Shown here piece after piece: positions 11,871-21,201 of a stretch of 64,000 nt of DNA (position 1 is its first letter; each line of letters opens with the position of its first letter). A program made the translations under genes and the position numbers. The notes below the pieces were generated by a model that saw only the letters and a list, made by a program, of their open reading frames with translations, made no database searches and had not been told where the DNA came from. The DNA lies in the NCBI RefSeq assembly GCF_029784155.1, contig NC_073693.1:188094127-188158126 (forward strand), written 5' to 3'. The stretch is from Uranotaenia lowii. Its lineage: Eukaryota > Arthropoda > Insecta > Diptera > Culicidae.

Positions 11871-11968
11871 ATTTCTCGAATTGAACGCATGATTGGTGAA
11901 ATTTAATTTTTAAACGTAAATTTCTCGAATTGAACGCATGATTGGTGAAATTTAATTTTTAAACGTAA
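11871..11968. repeat. Perfect tandem duplication, 2 x 49 bp
   Basis: The unit beginning ATTTCTCGAATTGAACGC repeats immediately at 11920 with no visible difference. This points to a recent slippage or gap-repair event, or an assembly artefact. Confidence 0.9.
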
Positions 11969-13423
11969 TTCCAATGCTCAATTCAATAATTGCCGAATCC
12001 GAATTCTGTATCTCGAATTTTATTCTGAAACAAGTTTCTTAACTAAGTGTGAAATAAAAATCAATCTAGATAGACATCTTGCAATTTTGTTGGATTTAAT
12101 TTTAAGACTAATAAATGTCTAAAAACGAATCTGGTTAAGAATTCTCAATTTCAAATAAATATTATGAAACTGAATCTTTTATTTTTGTATTTGAATTCTG
12201 TCAAAGGATAGAAAATGCGAATTCAAATATTATGTAATTATAGCTATGTATATTATAACAATATCTTCATGTTATTAAAAAAAATCATGATTGTGTCTAA
12301 TATTGAATGCCAAGTTTGAAAAATATTTAACATAAAGTAGAAGTCAATAAACGAAACTATTTTGTTATACAATTTGATCGGTGTCGGGCGGGTCTGATTA
12401 TTGTTTTTCAAACTTGAACCACTTCTAGAAGAAAGCACGGTAATTCTTATTCACTTGTTGTTTAGCACGGCTAAAAATCAAAACCAATCAAACCTCAACA
12501 CAGTAATCATGAGCTAGCGAAAAAGGCATCGCTTTGATACTAGACGGTGTTCAGGTTGCCTATTAAAAGGCGTACCTACAACTGATTATGCATGAAAGGA
12601 TAATTCAGCGTAAATGGAAGAGGGAGGTGAAAAGTTGTGAAAATCAACGAGCAAAATAACTTTATCGCATTCCATTGCCGAAGCGCGAAGTTGAATGTTG
12701 CTGTTTTGTTGCTACAAGGTGTGAGTGGTAATATTCAAGTATTTCGTTCGGGCGGTTCGATACTGTTTTGGTAGAAGACGTTGTGTATTAGCTCTTAGTA
12801 CAAATTGTTAGTAAATCTGTGGTTTCCTCCTTCTAAGGTTGGACAAAAATTTGAGAGTCTCATCAAATCAGATGGTTTCGTAATTTAAGCCAAATTACCA
12901 AATTCCTAATTACTAGTCCTTGCGAACAATTATGCCAATAAAGGGTACAATCAATATTGGTTCAGTTGGTCGATGGAAATTTCCTTCGAAAGCCTTCTAG
13001 AACATTTCGAAAATAATCAACAAAATTGAAACTTGAAAGCCTTGCGGTAATTATCATGAAATATTAATGTGTAGTGAATTTTTCAGTAGCATCGAATGAA
13101 TATTTCAAACTTTCCAAACGATTACGAATAAAACCGAAGAAAAATGTAAGCTTTTATCGAGCCATTTCGTCGCCTCTCGTTCCGTGCGTTTCCGGATCTC
13201 AACGGGAAACTCTCGAAAGAAGTGTTTATTTTAAAGAGTGGAGCACCCGTTCGGGGATTTGGTTAACTCTTGCCACATTTCCGATGGTCTTCGCCTTAGA
13301 CCGCCAGGAAGAAACCGAAGAGGCTAACGGTGGTTCTTATCATGCAGAATACTTTTCCACGCTTTCCCAGTTTTTTTTGTGAACTCACTCCAAAAACAGC
13401 AAGTGGACCGAAAGAAATGTGTT
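11969..13423. other. Stretch upstream of the first candidate exon; no supported gene
   Basis: AT-rich to about 12.6 kb, then more balanced in composition. A roughly 100-codon open frame at 13074-13382 has no recognisable motif and no splice context. TATAAAAG lies at 13424-13431. It is 24 bases before a TCAGAC string at 13446-13451 that could be read either as an initiator or as the 3' splice site of the next feature. Confidence 0.35.
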
Positions 13424-13449
13424 TATAAAAGTTGGCTAACCTGTTTCAG

Positions 13450-13609
13450 ACTGCCATAGGCAGCTTCACACCAAAAGCCATTCCAGATTTGCTTTTTGAG
13501 CATTCGCCGTTTTACCACCCCTTGTGTTGGAAAAGTGCGTTTCGCCGTTCGAGTTCAACGAGAAGCAAAGAAAGAAGTCCCCCATCATATCGTCGACTCT
13601 TTTCCGATT
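13450..13609 (+). CDS. Candidate host-gene exon 1 in window (160 nt), product unknown
   Basis: Seen: the acceptor GGCTAACCTGTTTCAG ends at 13449 (a branch-like CTAAC and a pyrimidine tract), and a near-perfect donor GTAAGTATG starts at 13610. One frame is open throughout (starts 'TAIGSFTPKAIPDLL', ends 'SPPSYRRLFSD' plus one base). A second frame is open over the 3' two thirds ('VQREAKKEVPHHIVDSFPI'). Ending in phase 1, the first frame joins in phase to the candidate exon at 50195. No family was recognised. It could instead be a 5' UTR first exon, given the TATAAAAG just upstream, or a chance pairing of splice-like strings. Confidence 0.35.
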
Positions 13610-14350
13610 GTAAGTATGTACCTCCAGCGACCAAATCCAAACATCCCACTCACCACCCGCACAACCAGCATTGGATCAACAACAGCTCCGCGACCATTAG
13701 GGTAAATTATTTTTCCGAGATTTTTGGCTCCGATGCGTAATTGGGTGAGAATGAATATTTAATGCATTGTTATTGGACCAATTTGCTTGCTTTTGTTCGG
13801 AGACTGTTTTCCTGATCCTACAATGGTCGAAATGTAGCGGTGAGAAGTGGTCGTTTAACTAATAGTGTGATGATAATGCTTTTTATCCTTTAATGATTCA
13901 CCGGTTTTCAATTGAATACCTTCAAGTCTTCTAATCCAACGGACATGAGATCGAATCCAGGTTACGGCTAGAGTGTCCATTTCTCGGACATTATAGCGTT
14001 CTCGGGAATCGGGAAATTTGACGATCCTTTTCCCGGGAATTCCCGTGATCCCGGGAAAAATCAAAAATTAAGCTTTTAACATGAAAAGCTTAATCAGAGA
14101 TAGAAATTTAAGTATTGCAAAACATTTTAAACTTTTTTAATGCCTGTAATAATGTAATAGCACTGGCAGCACTGGCTTGATGACTGGTTGATAGTTGATA
14201 TACTCTTTAAATTTTAACAATTTTACTATAGTTTTACTCAATTTTAAATAGTTCAATCGTGTTTCAATGATAAATTATGTGATGTGTTTCAAAAATCAAT
14301 TGCCGTTTTGTGTCTATTGTGTGTTTCTGTTGTGATAATCAACTTATTAA
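13610..14350. other. Putative intron start; no gene
   Basis: Follows the GTAAGTATG donor. It contains a cluster of CCCGGGAATTC-type strings at 13980-14060. A similar cluster occurs at 24895-24955, suggesting a dispersed repeat. No coding or RNA feature is seen. Confidence 0.4.
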
Positions 14351-14668
14351 TTTTCTCGATACCCAGATCTGTTGAGTGCTTGGGTGGCGGGAAAAAAAAA
14401 ACAAGCTGAGGTAATAGCGGCTTTGGTCATACGGTGTGATAATCTATTCGTGAGTAATATCGTGCCATTTGAGTTTACTACTGCTCACTTAATCTTATGG
14501 TTCATTTGTGAACTTTGTACCACCAGCAGTTTGCAAGTTCGAATCCGATTCATTGAAACAATCGATACGTAAGTACCCAACCCAAACCTAAAAAAGTCCC
14601 GAGAAAGTGAAAAGTTTGTTGGCCAATCTGTAAGTAAATGGAACGCATTTTGGTACAAGACTGAATAA

Positions 14669-15021
14669 CTTTAATTGCCTCATAGCCTTGTGAGTAAATG
14701 GTAAGCAAGTGCCTCACTGATGAGTAGTCCTCAGTCCCAGCATCCGCAAATGAAACTGCTCTGTTAGTAAATGGAACGCAAAGCGGTGATAAGCTAACAT
14801 TCTTAACACCTAACACCTATTCCTCCAGAGATTGTTTTCAACTTTAATTGCCTCTTCGCCGAAAGTAGCCTTGTGAGTAAATGGAAAGCAAGTGCCTCAC
14901 TGACGAGTAGTCCTCAGTCCCAGCATCCGCAAATGAAACTGCTCTGTTAGTAAATGGAACGCAAAGCGGTTATAAGCTAACATTCTTAACACCTTAACGC
15001 CTATTCCTCCAGAGATTGTTT
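14669..15021 (+). repeat. Tandem pair of ~173-bp modules in the LINE 5' region
   Basis: Two head-to-tail copies run from CTTTAATTGCCTC (14669 and 14842) to CTCCAGAGATTGTTT (ending about 14837 and 15021). They share the AAGCAAGTGCCTCACTGA, CAGTCCCAGCATCCGC and GAACGCAAAGCGGT strings with few differences. Repeated 5' modules upstream of ORF1 resemble the promoter monomers of some LINEs. A promoter role is inferred, not shown. A partial third copy (GTAAGTAAATGGAACGCA) precedes at about 14629. Confidence 0.8.
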
Positions 15022-15818
15022 ATACTACTGTTACTGCTGCTTCTGCTGGTTATACGTTGAAACAATAGTCATAATTTGCTTCGAACGGACTGTTTGTGGG
15101 CTCAATACTGAACGGGTGATGAGAAAAAACAATTACCCCGCATTGAACTGTTTATGCCTGTAGACTCGCTCGCTAGTGGGAACGATAGTTCTTGGCGAAG
15201 GGTAGATTGACTGGTTTCTGACGCTGAATGGGCAATTTGTACCTCGCACAAATAACTTTGATGCTAATTGGGTACAGTTGTCCCGCGTGGAAAAGTATGT
15301 TAGTTGATCTGGCGCTGAAAGGATATTGCATATCCCGCGTAGATTGTTTGAAAGCGTAAAGTTGTCCAGTTCGAATGACTACTAGGATAAAAAATAATTA
15401 GATAACTGTAAGCTCAAATTGGTGTTCCCTTATATATATATTTATTTTTTTTTAACCAGCATTACCAAAGACCGCTCTCAATTGTTTTGTTTTTTTTTAA
15501 TCCTTTCTTAATTAAAATTTGTCTTGTGTCTTATTTATTGAAATTTTTGTATTTGTATTTGTTAACATTATCACACAACTTTAAGTAGATTTTTTTTTTA
15601 AATTCTAAAAATAATAGGTGTTTTTTTTTTATATTCTCTATTGATAACATCGTACGATTTATTTTAATTACACATTTTAAACCGATAATCATAAGTAGTT
15701 ACTTTTTATCTTAAATTTATCCAAGAGTGTTTGTGCTTTTTTCTTATTGAGAGCTCCAAAACTTGATTCTCGACTTTTGCTTTCTGTTGAGTTGTCTAAC
15801 GTTTTCCTTTTAAATAAA

Positions 15819-16883
15819 ATGGACAAAGAAAATGATGTGATGATATGTATCGATTGCGAGCGTCCTGAAAAAAATGTCAACTCACTTCTAACATGTGCGT
15901 ACTGCTTCACAAATGCCCATTTCCGTTGCCGTAATTTAATCGGAAGCGCTGCTCGAAAAATGAAAGATCAGTTATTCTTTTGCAAACCGAGTTGTTCAGA
16001 AATTTATTTTAAAATTATTAATTCAAAAATTAACCAAACTTCCATCATTGATAGTTTCAAAACTGAACTTACCTCAACAATTCAAAATGCAGTCTCAAAT
16101 GAAATGCGAGCAATAAAATCGGAATTTCAAACAGTGACCGCGGCTATAGAAACATCCCAAGAATTCTTGTCATCAAAATTTGACACTATCCAAACAGATT
16201 TTAAAAATTTGAAAACTGAAAATGAAACTCTTAAAGTAGAGGTGTCTGAACTAAAACAAACACAATCCTTTCTTTCTGGCAAAGTTGCAAAGCTGGAAAA
16301 TCAGTTGGACAAAGTAAGTAAAAGTTCGATCTCTAAAAATGCCATGATTTTAGGTGTCCCATTTGTACAAAATGAAAATACGATTAATGTCATTTGCAAA
16401 ATCGCTCAAAAACTTGATTGTAACCTTCATGAAAACCAGATCGAGTTCGCTTGTAGATTATTTTCTAATAAAAATAAAGTGGATCCCCTTGTACCAATTA
16501 AAGTGATCTTCAAAGAAACCTCGGTCAAGGAGGAATTATTTTTCAAAAAGCGTGCCTTTGGAAAACTCTGCTCCACAGCTGTTGACCCTTCTTTTGTCAT
16601 AAATGGTAGATCTTCAAATATTATGATTCGCGATGAACTAACTCCTTTATCATTAGAACTTCTCACTGAACTCCGAGAGTCTCAGGATTTGCTGGGCATG
16701 AAATATATCTGGCCTGGCAGAAATGGCGTTATACTTTTAAAAAAAGATGATAATTCTAAACCAGAATATGTTAAAAACAGAGAAGATCTTGACCACATAA
16801 TGACAAAGTTAATGTTTCCACCAAACAATGTAAACCATTCCGTTTTAAACTCAACACCTTCGCCTAAGCGTAAGAGGGTCTGA
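15819..16883 (+). CDS. LINE ORF1 protein: PHD-like zinc finger, coiled coil, FP-like C-terminal domain
   Basis: 354 codons from an ATG at 15819 (context AAAATGG). The frame is open somewhat further upstream but has no earlier ATG. Residues about 10-60 form a PHD-like finger: C-x2-C, then 'LLTCAYCFTNAHFRC', then a C-x3-C pair ('FFCKPSC'). Residues about 75-185 are heptad-rich and predicted coiled coil ('TENETLKVEVSELKQ', 'GKVAKLENQLDKV'). The C-terminal half ('NAMILGVPF', 'PIKVIFKE', 'IMIRDELTPLS', 'MKYIWPGRNGVILLKKD') resembles the RNA-binding and FP-like C-terminal domains of insect LINE ORF1 proteins. It is expected to be an RNA-binding chaperone packaging the LINE RNA. It ends in a basic 'SPKRKRV' tail. 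The ORF is intact. Confidence 0.85.
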   Translation: MDKENDVMICIDCERPEKNVNSLLTCAYCFTNAHFRCRNLIGSAARKMKDQLFFCKPSCSEIYFKIINSKINQTSIIDSFKTELTSTIQNAVSNEMRAIKSEFQTVTAAIETSQEFLSSKFDTIQTDFKNLKTENETLKVEVSELKQTQSFLSGKVAKLENQLDKVSKSSISKNAMILGVPFVQNENTINVICKIAQKLDCNLHENQIEFACRLFSNKNKVDPLVPIKVIFKETSVKEELFFKKRAFGKLCSTAVDPSFVINGRSSNIMIRDELTPLSLELLTELRESQDLLGMKYIWPGRNGVILLKKDDNSKPEYVKNREDLDHIMTKLMFPPNNVNHSVLNSTPSPKRKRV

Positions 16884-16937
16884 GAACATATACAAAATAG
16901 CAAATAAATTTAGTCTAGTTTTCTCTTTATTTTTATA

Positions 16938-19886
16938 ATGGATACTCTAAAAAATAGATATAACGATAGCATAGAAGATTTTAATTTAGCAATAAGTAAT
17001 GTTAGTAATAAAACTCTGCGGATTTTCCAATGGAACATTCGTAGTATGAATGACTTGCAAAAGTTTGATAATATTTTACAAATAATTCAACTCTCCAAAG
17101 TAGTGTTTGATGTGATCGTGATTTGTGAGACTTGGCTGCTGAAAGATAACTGTAGACTCTACAACATACCTGGGTTCTCATCAATTTTTTCATGTAGATC
17201 TCAATCCAATGGCGGCTTAGCAATGTATGTGAATAGTAATTTAAAATTCAAGGTCACTAACAATATTGAAATCGATGGGTTTCACAATATAAGCATTGAA
17301 CTGTTCATCAATAGCCAAATCATTGACGTTCATGGAATTTATAGACCACCTTCCTTTGGTTTTAATACTTTTTGCGAAAAACTTGAAGGCATACTGTCAT
17401 CGGTTCCAGATAATCATACGTGTTTTGTTGTCGGAGATTTGAATATTCCGATTAATATAGAATCCAACAACACAGTTATCAGGTATAAATTAATTCTTGA
17501 ATCGCTTGGTTACATCTGTACTAACACTTTCCCAACGAGACCATCAAGCCAAAACATCCTAGATCATGTAGTTACCAAACTAATTGATTCGCCTCGGATC
17601 ACGAACGACACTATATATAGTGACATTAGCGATCATTGTCAGATAATATCAACATTTGAACTCCAAACTACAAAGAAAAAAGTCGATCTTGAAAAAACCA
17701 CCATTAATTATACAAAATTACATCAACTATTCAGTGATTATCTCAGACAAATTCAAACTGTGGATGACGCGAATGTCTGTTTGACTAATATTTCGACCGT
17801 TTATAGCTCATTGCTCCTGCAATGTACGAAAAAAATAAGTAAACAAGTAACGGTTAAGGGTAATTTTTGTCCCTGGATGACTCTCGACCTCATAACTCTA
17901 ATTAAATTAAAAAACAACTACATTAAGAGAGTTAAACACAACCCTGGAGATACCTATTTAAAAGAACTTCTGAAACATGTCTCAAAGAAAGTTGAAAAAT
18001 GTAAACGAAAATGCAAAAAAGATTATTTCGAAAACCTTCTTAACAATTCTCCCCATTCGAAACTTTGGAAGAATATAAATTCTGTCTTAGGGAACTCCAG
18101 AGAAAATTCTAGAGCTGAGATCAACCTGACTGTTAATAATCGAAGTACTAGTAATAAGAAAGAAATTTGTGAACTTTTCAACTCCTATTTTACCAGTATT
18201 GGTAGAAATTTGGCAAATAATATTGTAGTCGACCCATCTTTCGACAACTTATCTTTCATAAACAGAGTTCCTAACACCATTTTCTTACGACCTGCTACAG
18301 TCAATGAAGTTATTCAAACTATAGGATCTTTGAAAAATAAAAAAAGCTGTGGTCCTGATAACATTCCCTGCAGCTTATTAAAATCTAACTGCTTAGAAAT
18401 GGCACGTATTTTAACTGCATGCTTTAATTCTATTTTGGTATCGGGGGTCTATCCCGAAAGTCTAAAAGTCGCTAGAGTGGTTCCCGTTTTTAAGGCAGGC
18501 GATGAAACGGATATAAATAATTACCGTCCAATTTCAACACTTAGTGTGTTTAGCAAAATATTCGAAAAACTTCTGGTAAGTCGACTCAATAACTTTATCA
18601 AAGAAAATAACATCTTATATAACCTGCAATTCGGTTTCAAAGCTGGGTCTAGTACGCTTATTGCAATGTGTGAATTGATAGATTCGGTAATTGAAAACAT
18701 AGACACAAAAAAAATTGTAGGAGGATTGTTTCTGGACTTAAGAAAAGCCTTTGACACGCTTGATCATGACGTTCTCCTTAGAAAACTGGATTGCTATGGA
18801 ATAAGAGGAGTTGCTAATAACATCTTTCGTAGCTATCTTACAGGACGGAAACAGTATGTTTCTATTGATAAAATAAATAGCTCGTTGGGACAAATAGAAG
18901 TGGGTGTGCCTCAAGGTAGTAACATTGGGCCACTACTTTTTCTACTATACATCAATGACTTATGCAACCTGCCATTACATGGTACCCCCAGATTATTTGC
19001 AGATGACACAGCTTTATTTTATCCAGAGAATTGTCCCAATGTCATAATCGGAAAAATGCAAAAAGACTTAGAGATTCTTGGCAAATACTTTAATAGCAAT
19101 CTGCTGACCCTAAACCTTTCTAAGACCAAATACATGATATTTCGTTCAGCAAGAAGAAGAATTTATTGCAGCAATGACCTTTCTTATGATAATACTATAA
19201 TCGAAAAGGTGGATAACTTTAAATATTTGGGGCTCACGCTTGATGAAACACTTTCGTGGAGTTTTCATGTCAACAACCTTATTAAGAAAACATCGTCCTT
19301 TAGTGGTATTCTTTGGCGAATTAGAATTTTTTTGCCGCGTCATGTTTTAATTAAATTTTATTTTGCTTTCATTCACTCTCAGTTGAACTATCTCATCGCG
19401 GTATGGGGCAGGGCTTCCCTGTCTATCCTCGGGCGATTGCAGACATTACAAAATCGTTGCATAAAAACCATATTCAAACTTCCTTATCTCTATCCTACGT
19501 CTTTACTGTACTCGAATACAACTTACAATATTTTACCTCTTACCCACTTGTGTAGTCTGCAAACATTATTGTATGTCTTCGACAATTTGAACTCATTAGA
19601 CAACACAAGAAATTTATTGTTTAACTCAGGCACTCGTTCTCGCCATACTCGTCAATCACATCATTTGCTTCGAAGCCGTTGCTTAACATCTTTTGGTCAA
19701 CGCAGAATTTCTTACATTGGACCTGCTTCTTACAATTGCCTTCCAGAAGTTGTCAAAAATGCTAACAACCGCAACATTTTCAAATCGAAAGTGATACGTC
19801 ACCTCAAGGAACTTCAGTCGTATACCTTATCATCATGCCAGTATTTTTTAATTTTTTATTTTTTGTTACACATATATTTTAACTAA
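16938..19886 (+). CDS. LINE ORF2 polyprotein: APE-type endonuclease and reverse transcriptase, intact
   Basis: 982 residues. The endonuclease comes first: 'IFQWNIRS' (Asn33), 'VICETWLL' (Glu64), 'GIYRPPS' (Tyr135), 'VVGDLNIPI' (Asp167, Asn169) and 'SDISDHCQII' (Asp232, His233), so all catalytic positions are present. The RT follows: 'KKSCGPDNIP' (~470), 'NNYRPISTLSVFSKIFE' (~528), 'GLFLDLRKAFDTLDHD' with Asp600, 'VGVPQGSNIGPLLFLLYIND' (~656) and the catalytic 'RLFADDTALF' (Asp689, Asp690). The thumb and C-terminal basic region complete it ('NYLIAVWGRAS', 'LQNRCIKTIFKLP'). It would nick the target and prime reverse transcription in the nucleus. It starts 54 nt after ORF1, so translation by reinitiation or an internal start is likely. 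There is no stop or frameshift. Confidence 0.95.
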   Translation: MDTLKNRYNDSIEDFNLAISNVSNKTLRIFQWNIRSMNDLQKFDNILQIIQLSKVVFDVIVICETWLLKDNCRLYNIPGFSSIFSCRSQSNGGLAMYVNSNLKFKVTNNIEIDGFHNISIELFINSQIIDVHGIYRPPSFGFNTFCEKLEGILSSVPDNHTCFVVGDLNIPINIESNNTVIRYKLILESLGYICTNTFPTRPSSQNILDHVVTKLIDSPRITNDTIYSDISDHCQIISTFELQTTKKKVDLEKTTINYTKLHQLFSDYLRQIQTVDDANVCLTNISTVYSSLLLQCTKKISKQVTVKGNFCPWMTLDLITLIKLKNNYIKRVKHNPGDTYLKELLKHVSKKVEKCKRKCKKDYFENLLNNSPHSKLWKNINSVLGNSRENSRAEINLTVNNRSTSNKKEICELFNSYFTSIGRNLANNIVVDPSFDNLSFINRVPNTIFLRPATVNEVIQTIGSLKNKKSCGPDNIPCSLLKSNCLEMARILTACFNSILVSGVYPESLKVARVVPVFKAGDETDINNYRPISTLSVFSKIFEKLLVSRLNNFIKENNILYNLQFGFKAGSSTLIAMCELIDSVIENIDTKKIVGGLFLDLRKAFDTLDHDVLLRKLDCYGIRGVANNIFRSYLTGRKQYVSIDKINSSLGQIEVGVPQGSNIGPLLFLLYINDLCNLPLHGTPRLFADDTALFYPENCPNVIIGKMQKDLEILGKYFNSNLLTLNLSKTKYMIFRSARRRIYCSNDLSYDNTIIEKVDNFKYLGLTLDETLSWSFHVNNLIKKTSSFSGILWRIRIFLPRHVLIKFYFAFIHSQLNYLIAVWGRASLSILGRLQTLQNRCIKTIFKLPYLYPTSLLYSNTTYNILPLTHLCSLQTLLYVFDNLNSLDNTRNLLFNSGTRSRHTRQSHHLLRSRCLTSFGQRRISYIGPASYNCLPEVVKNANNRNIFKSKVIRHLKELQSYTLSSCQYFLIFYFLLHIYFN

Positions 19887-20065
19887 TTTTTTTTTTCTAA
19901 AGTAACGTTAACATTTTTTTTGTAAATATTTTTTCCTAGTTAGTATATTAGCTTTATCAATTAATTTTTAATTTGTTTCTTTTGTATTAATTATTTGTAA
20001 AAATGGATCTCTTCAAAGGAATACTCTTTCCACTGAGATTCATTCTTAGTTTAGTTTAGTTTACT

Positions 20066-20601
20066 TGTCTAGCTTCATTCCCTCGCATTAAGTAAAAAAA
20101 ACATTTTTGTTAAAGTTCTCAGCATGAATAAATTTTGCTCGCGTTTTTGTTTTTTTGTTTGCTGCCAGACATGCTGAGAACAGAAAGCGTCCATTACCAG
20201 GGGGCTCATATGAGCTTTTTGGTGTGGGGGAGTGTGGTGGGCCGCTTTATATGTGTAAAAAAAAAAAAAAAAAATAGAAATGGCTGATTTTGTAAAACCG
20301 GATACGAATTTCCTGGTATAAAATTTTTTTAAAATTTTAAATTTCTTAATAACTAAATTCTTAATAATTATTATCATATTTATCACTTGCTTTCGAGTAG
20401 CTACTTATTGTTTAAACTTAAACTGGAATGGTATGCTATTTTAAGATTTTGATTTAAACATCTTATTTATCAGTGATTGAAATCCTCACCAATTTTCTCA
20501 TCAGAGGCTCTCAAAATACCTACATGCTTTGAGGCCTCGCATAGTAATACAGGAGACGATACATATACATTCATTCAAACCTCCCCCCATGAGGAGGATC
20601 T
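20066..20601. other. AT-rich linker, no gene
   Basis: Holds a GGTGTGGGGGAGTGTGG string and an A-run (20258-20274). Nothing else is recognisable. Confidence 0.4.
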
Positions 20602-20609
20602 GCTCTGAG

Positions 20610-21075
20610 CACGGTTGCCAACATTGTTTTTTTCAAAAATCAGGGAACTGGTGAAATAAAAATCAGGCAAAATCAGGCTACGATAAAGTAACGGAAATTT
20701 CGCTAAAAGTGATGACCTTTTCATTTTTTTTGGTAACCGCTCACCGTGTCGCCGTTTTGTGAGCCTACTTGGTTGAACAATTCTACTGAATCAAAGCATC
20801 AAAGCAATCGAAAGATTCCCTTTAATTCTCTTTTTTAAGTAAAAATCCAAGGGAATCTTTCGATTGCTTTTGATTCAATCACATTTCTACTTTTTCACTT
20901 CAGCAATGGTACCTAATCCAGTTCATTACTACCAATTTTTCATCACGTTCTCAAAAATCAGGCAAAATCAGGCATATTTTCAAAAATCAGGCAAATTCAA
21001 TGGCTTATCAGGTTGTCAGGCAGAGCCTCGAAAAATCAGGCAATACCTGAAAAATCAGGCACATTGGCATCTCTG
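20610..21075. mobile_element. hAT-type MITE, 466 bp, with 8-bp TSD
   Basis: Flanked by GCTCTGAG at 20602-20609 and 21076-21083, an exact 8-bp duplication. The ends are CACGGTTGCCAACATTG on the left and, reversed, CAGAGATGCCAATGTG on the right, a hAT-like terminus. Internal AAAATCAGGCAAAATCAGGC tandem strings lie near both ends. An inner hairpin (20799-20822 paired with 20849-20875, AAGCAATCGAAAGATTCCCTT) sits in the middle. No coding frame. Confidence 0.85.
20799..20877. repeat. Perfect-stem hairpin inside the 20.6 kb MITE
   Basis: TCAAAGCAATCGAAAGATTC on the left pairs with its reverse complement on the right across a short AT-rich loop. The stem is about 24 bp. Confidence 0.8.
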
Positions 21076-21201
21076 GCTCTGAGAGACACTATTCGTTTGC
21101 TGCCCCGAACGAACTCTCTCAACGTTCGGTTGCTACATGATGCATGAAGAAGACGAGGCACACATACTCATTTACGTTATTGAATTTGATGGACTCAAGC
21201 C

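Larger units (their letters stand above)
14355..20065 (+). mobile_element. Apparently complete CR1/Jockey-group LINE (non-LTR retrotransposon)
   Basis: Layout: a long non-coding 5' region with a tandemly duplicated module, ORF1 (PHD-like finger, coiled coil, C-terminal FP-like domain), a 54-nt gap, ORF2 (endonuclease plus RT) and a short 3' UTR ending in a few TTTAG repeats (20046-20062). Short microsatellite 3' tails instead of poly(A) are usual in the CR1/L2 group. Both ORFs are uninterrupted, so this is the only element in the window that looks protein-competent. The 5' limit is a guess, because no target duplication could be fixed. Confidence 0.82.

Noticed and set aside
13074..13382. 102-codon + strand frame
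   Set aside because: No recognisable domain, no ATG-supported start context, no splice sites at its limits; could be promoter or UTR.
13424..13451. TATA box plus initiator promoter
   Set aside because: TATAAAAG to TCAGAC spacing is only 24 bases and the same TCAG works better as a splice acceptor; kept only as an alternative.
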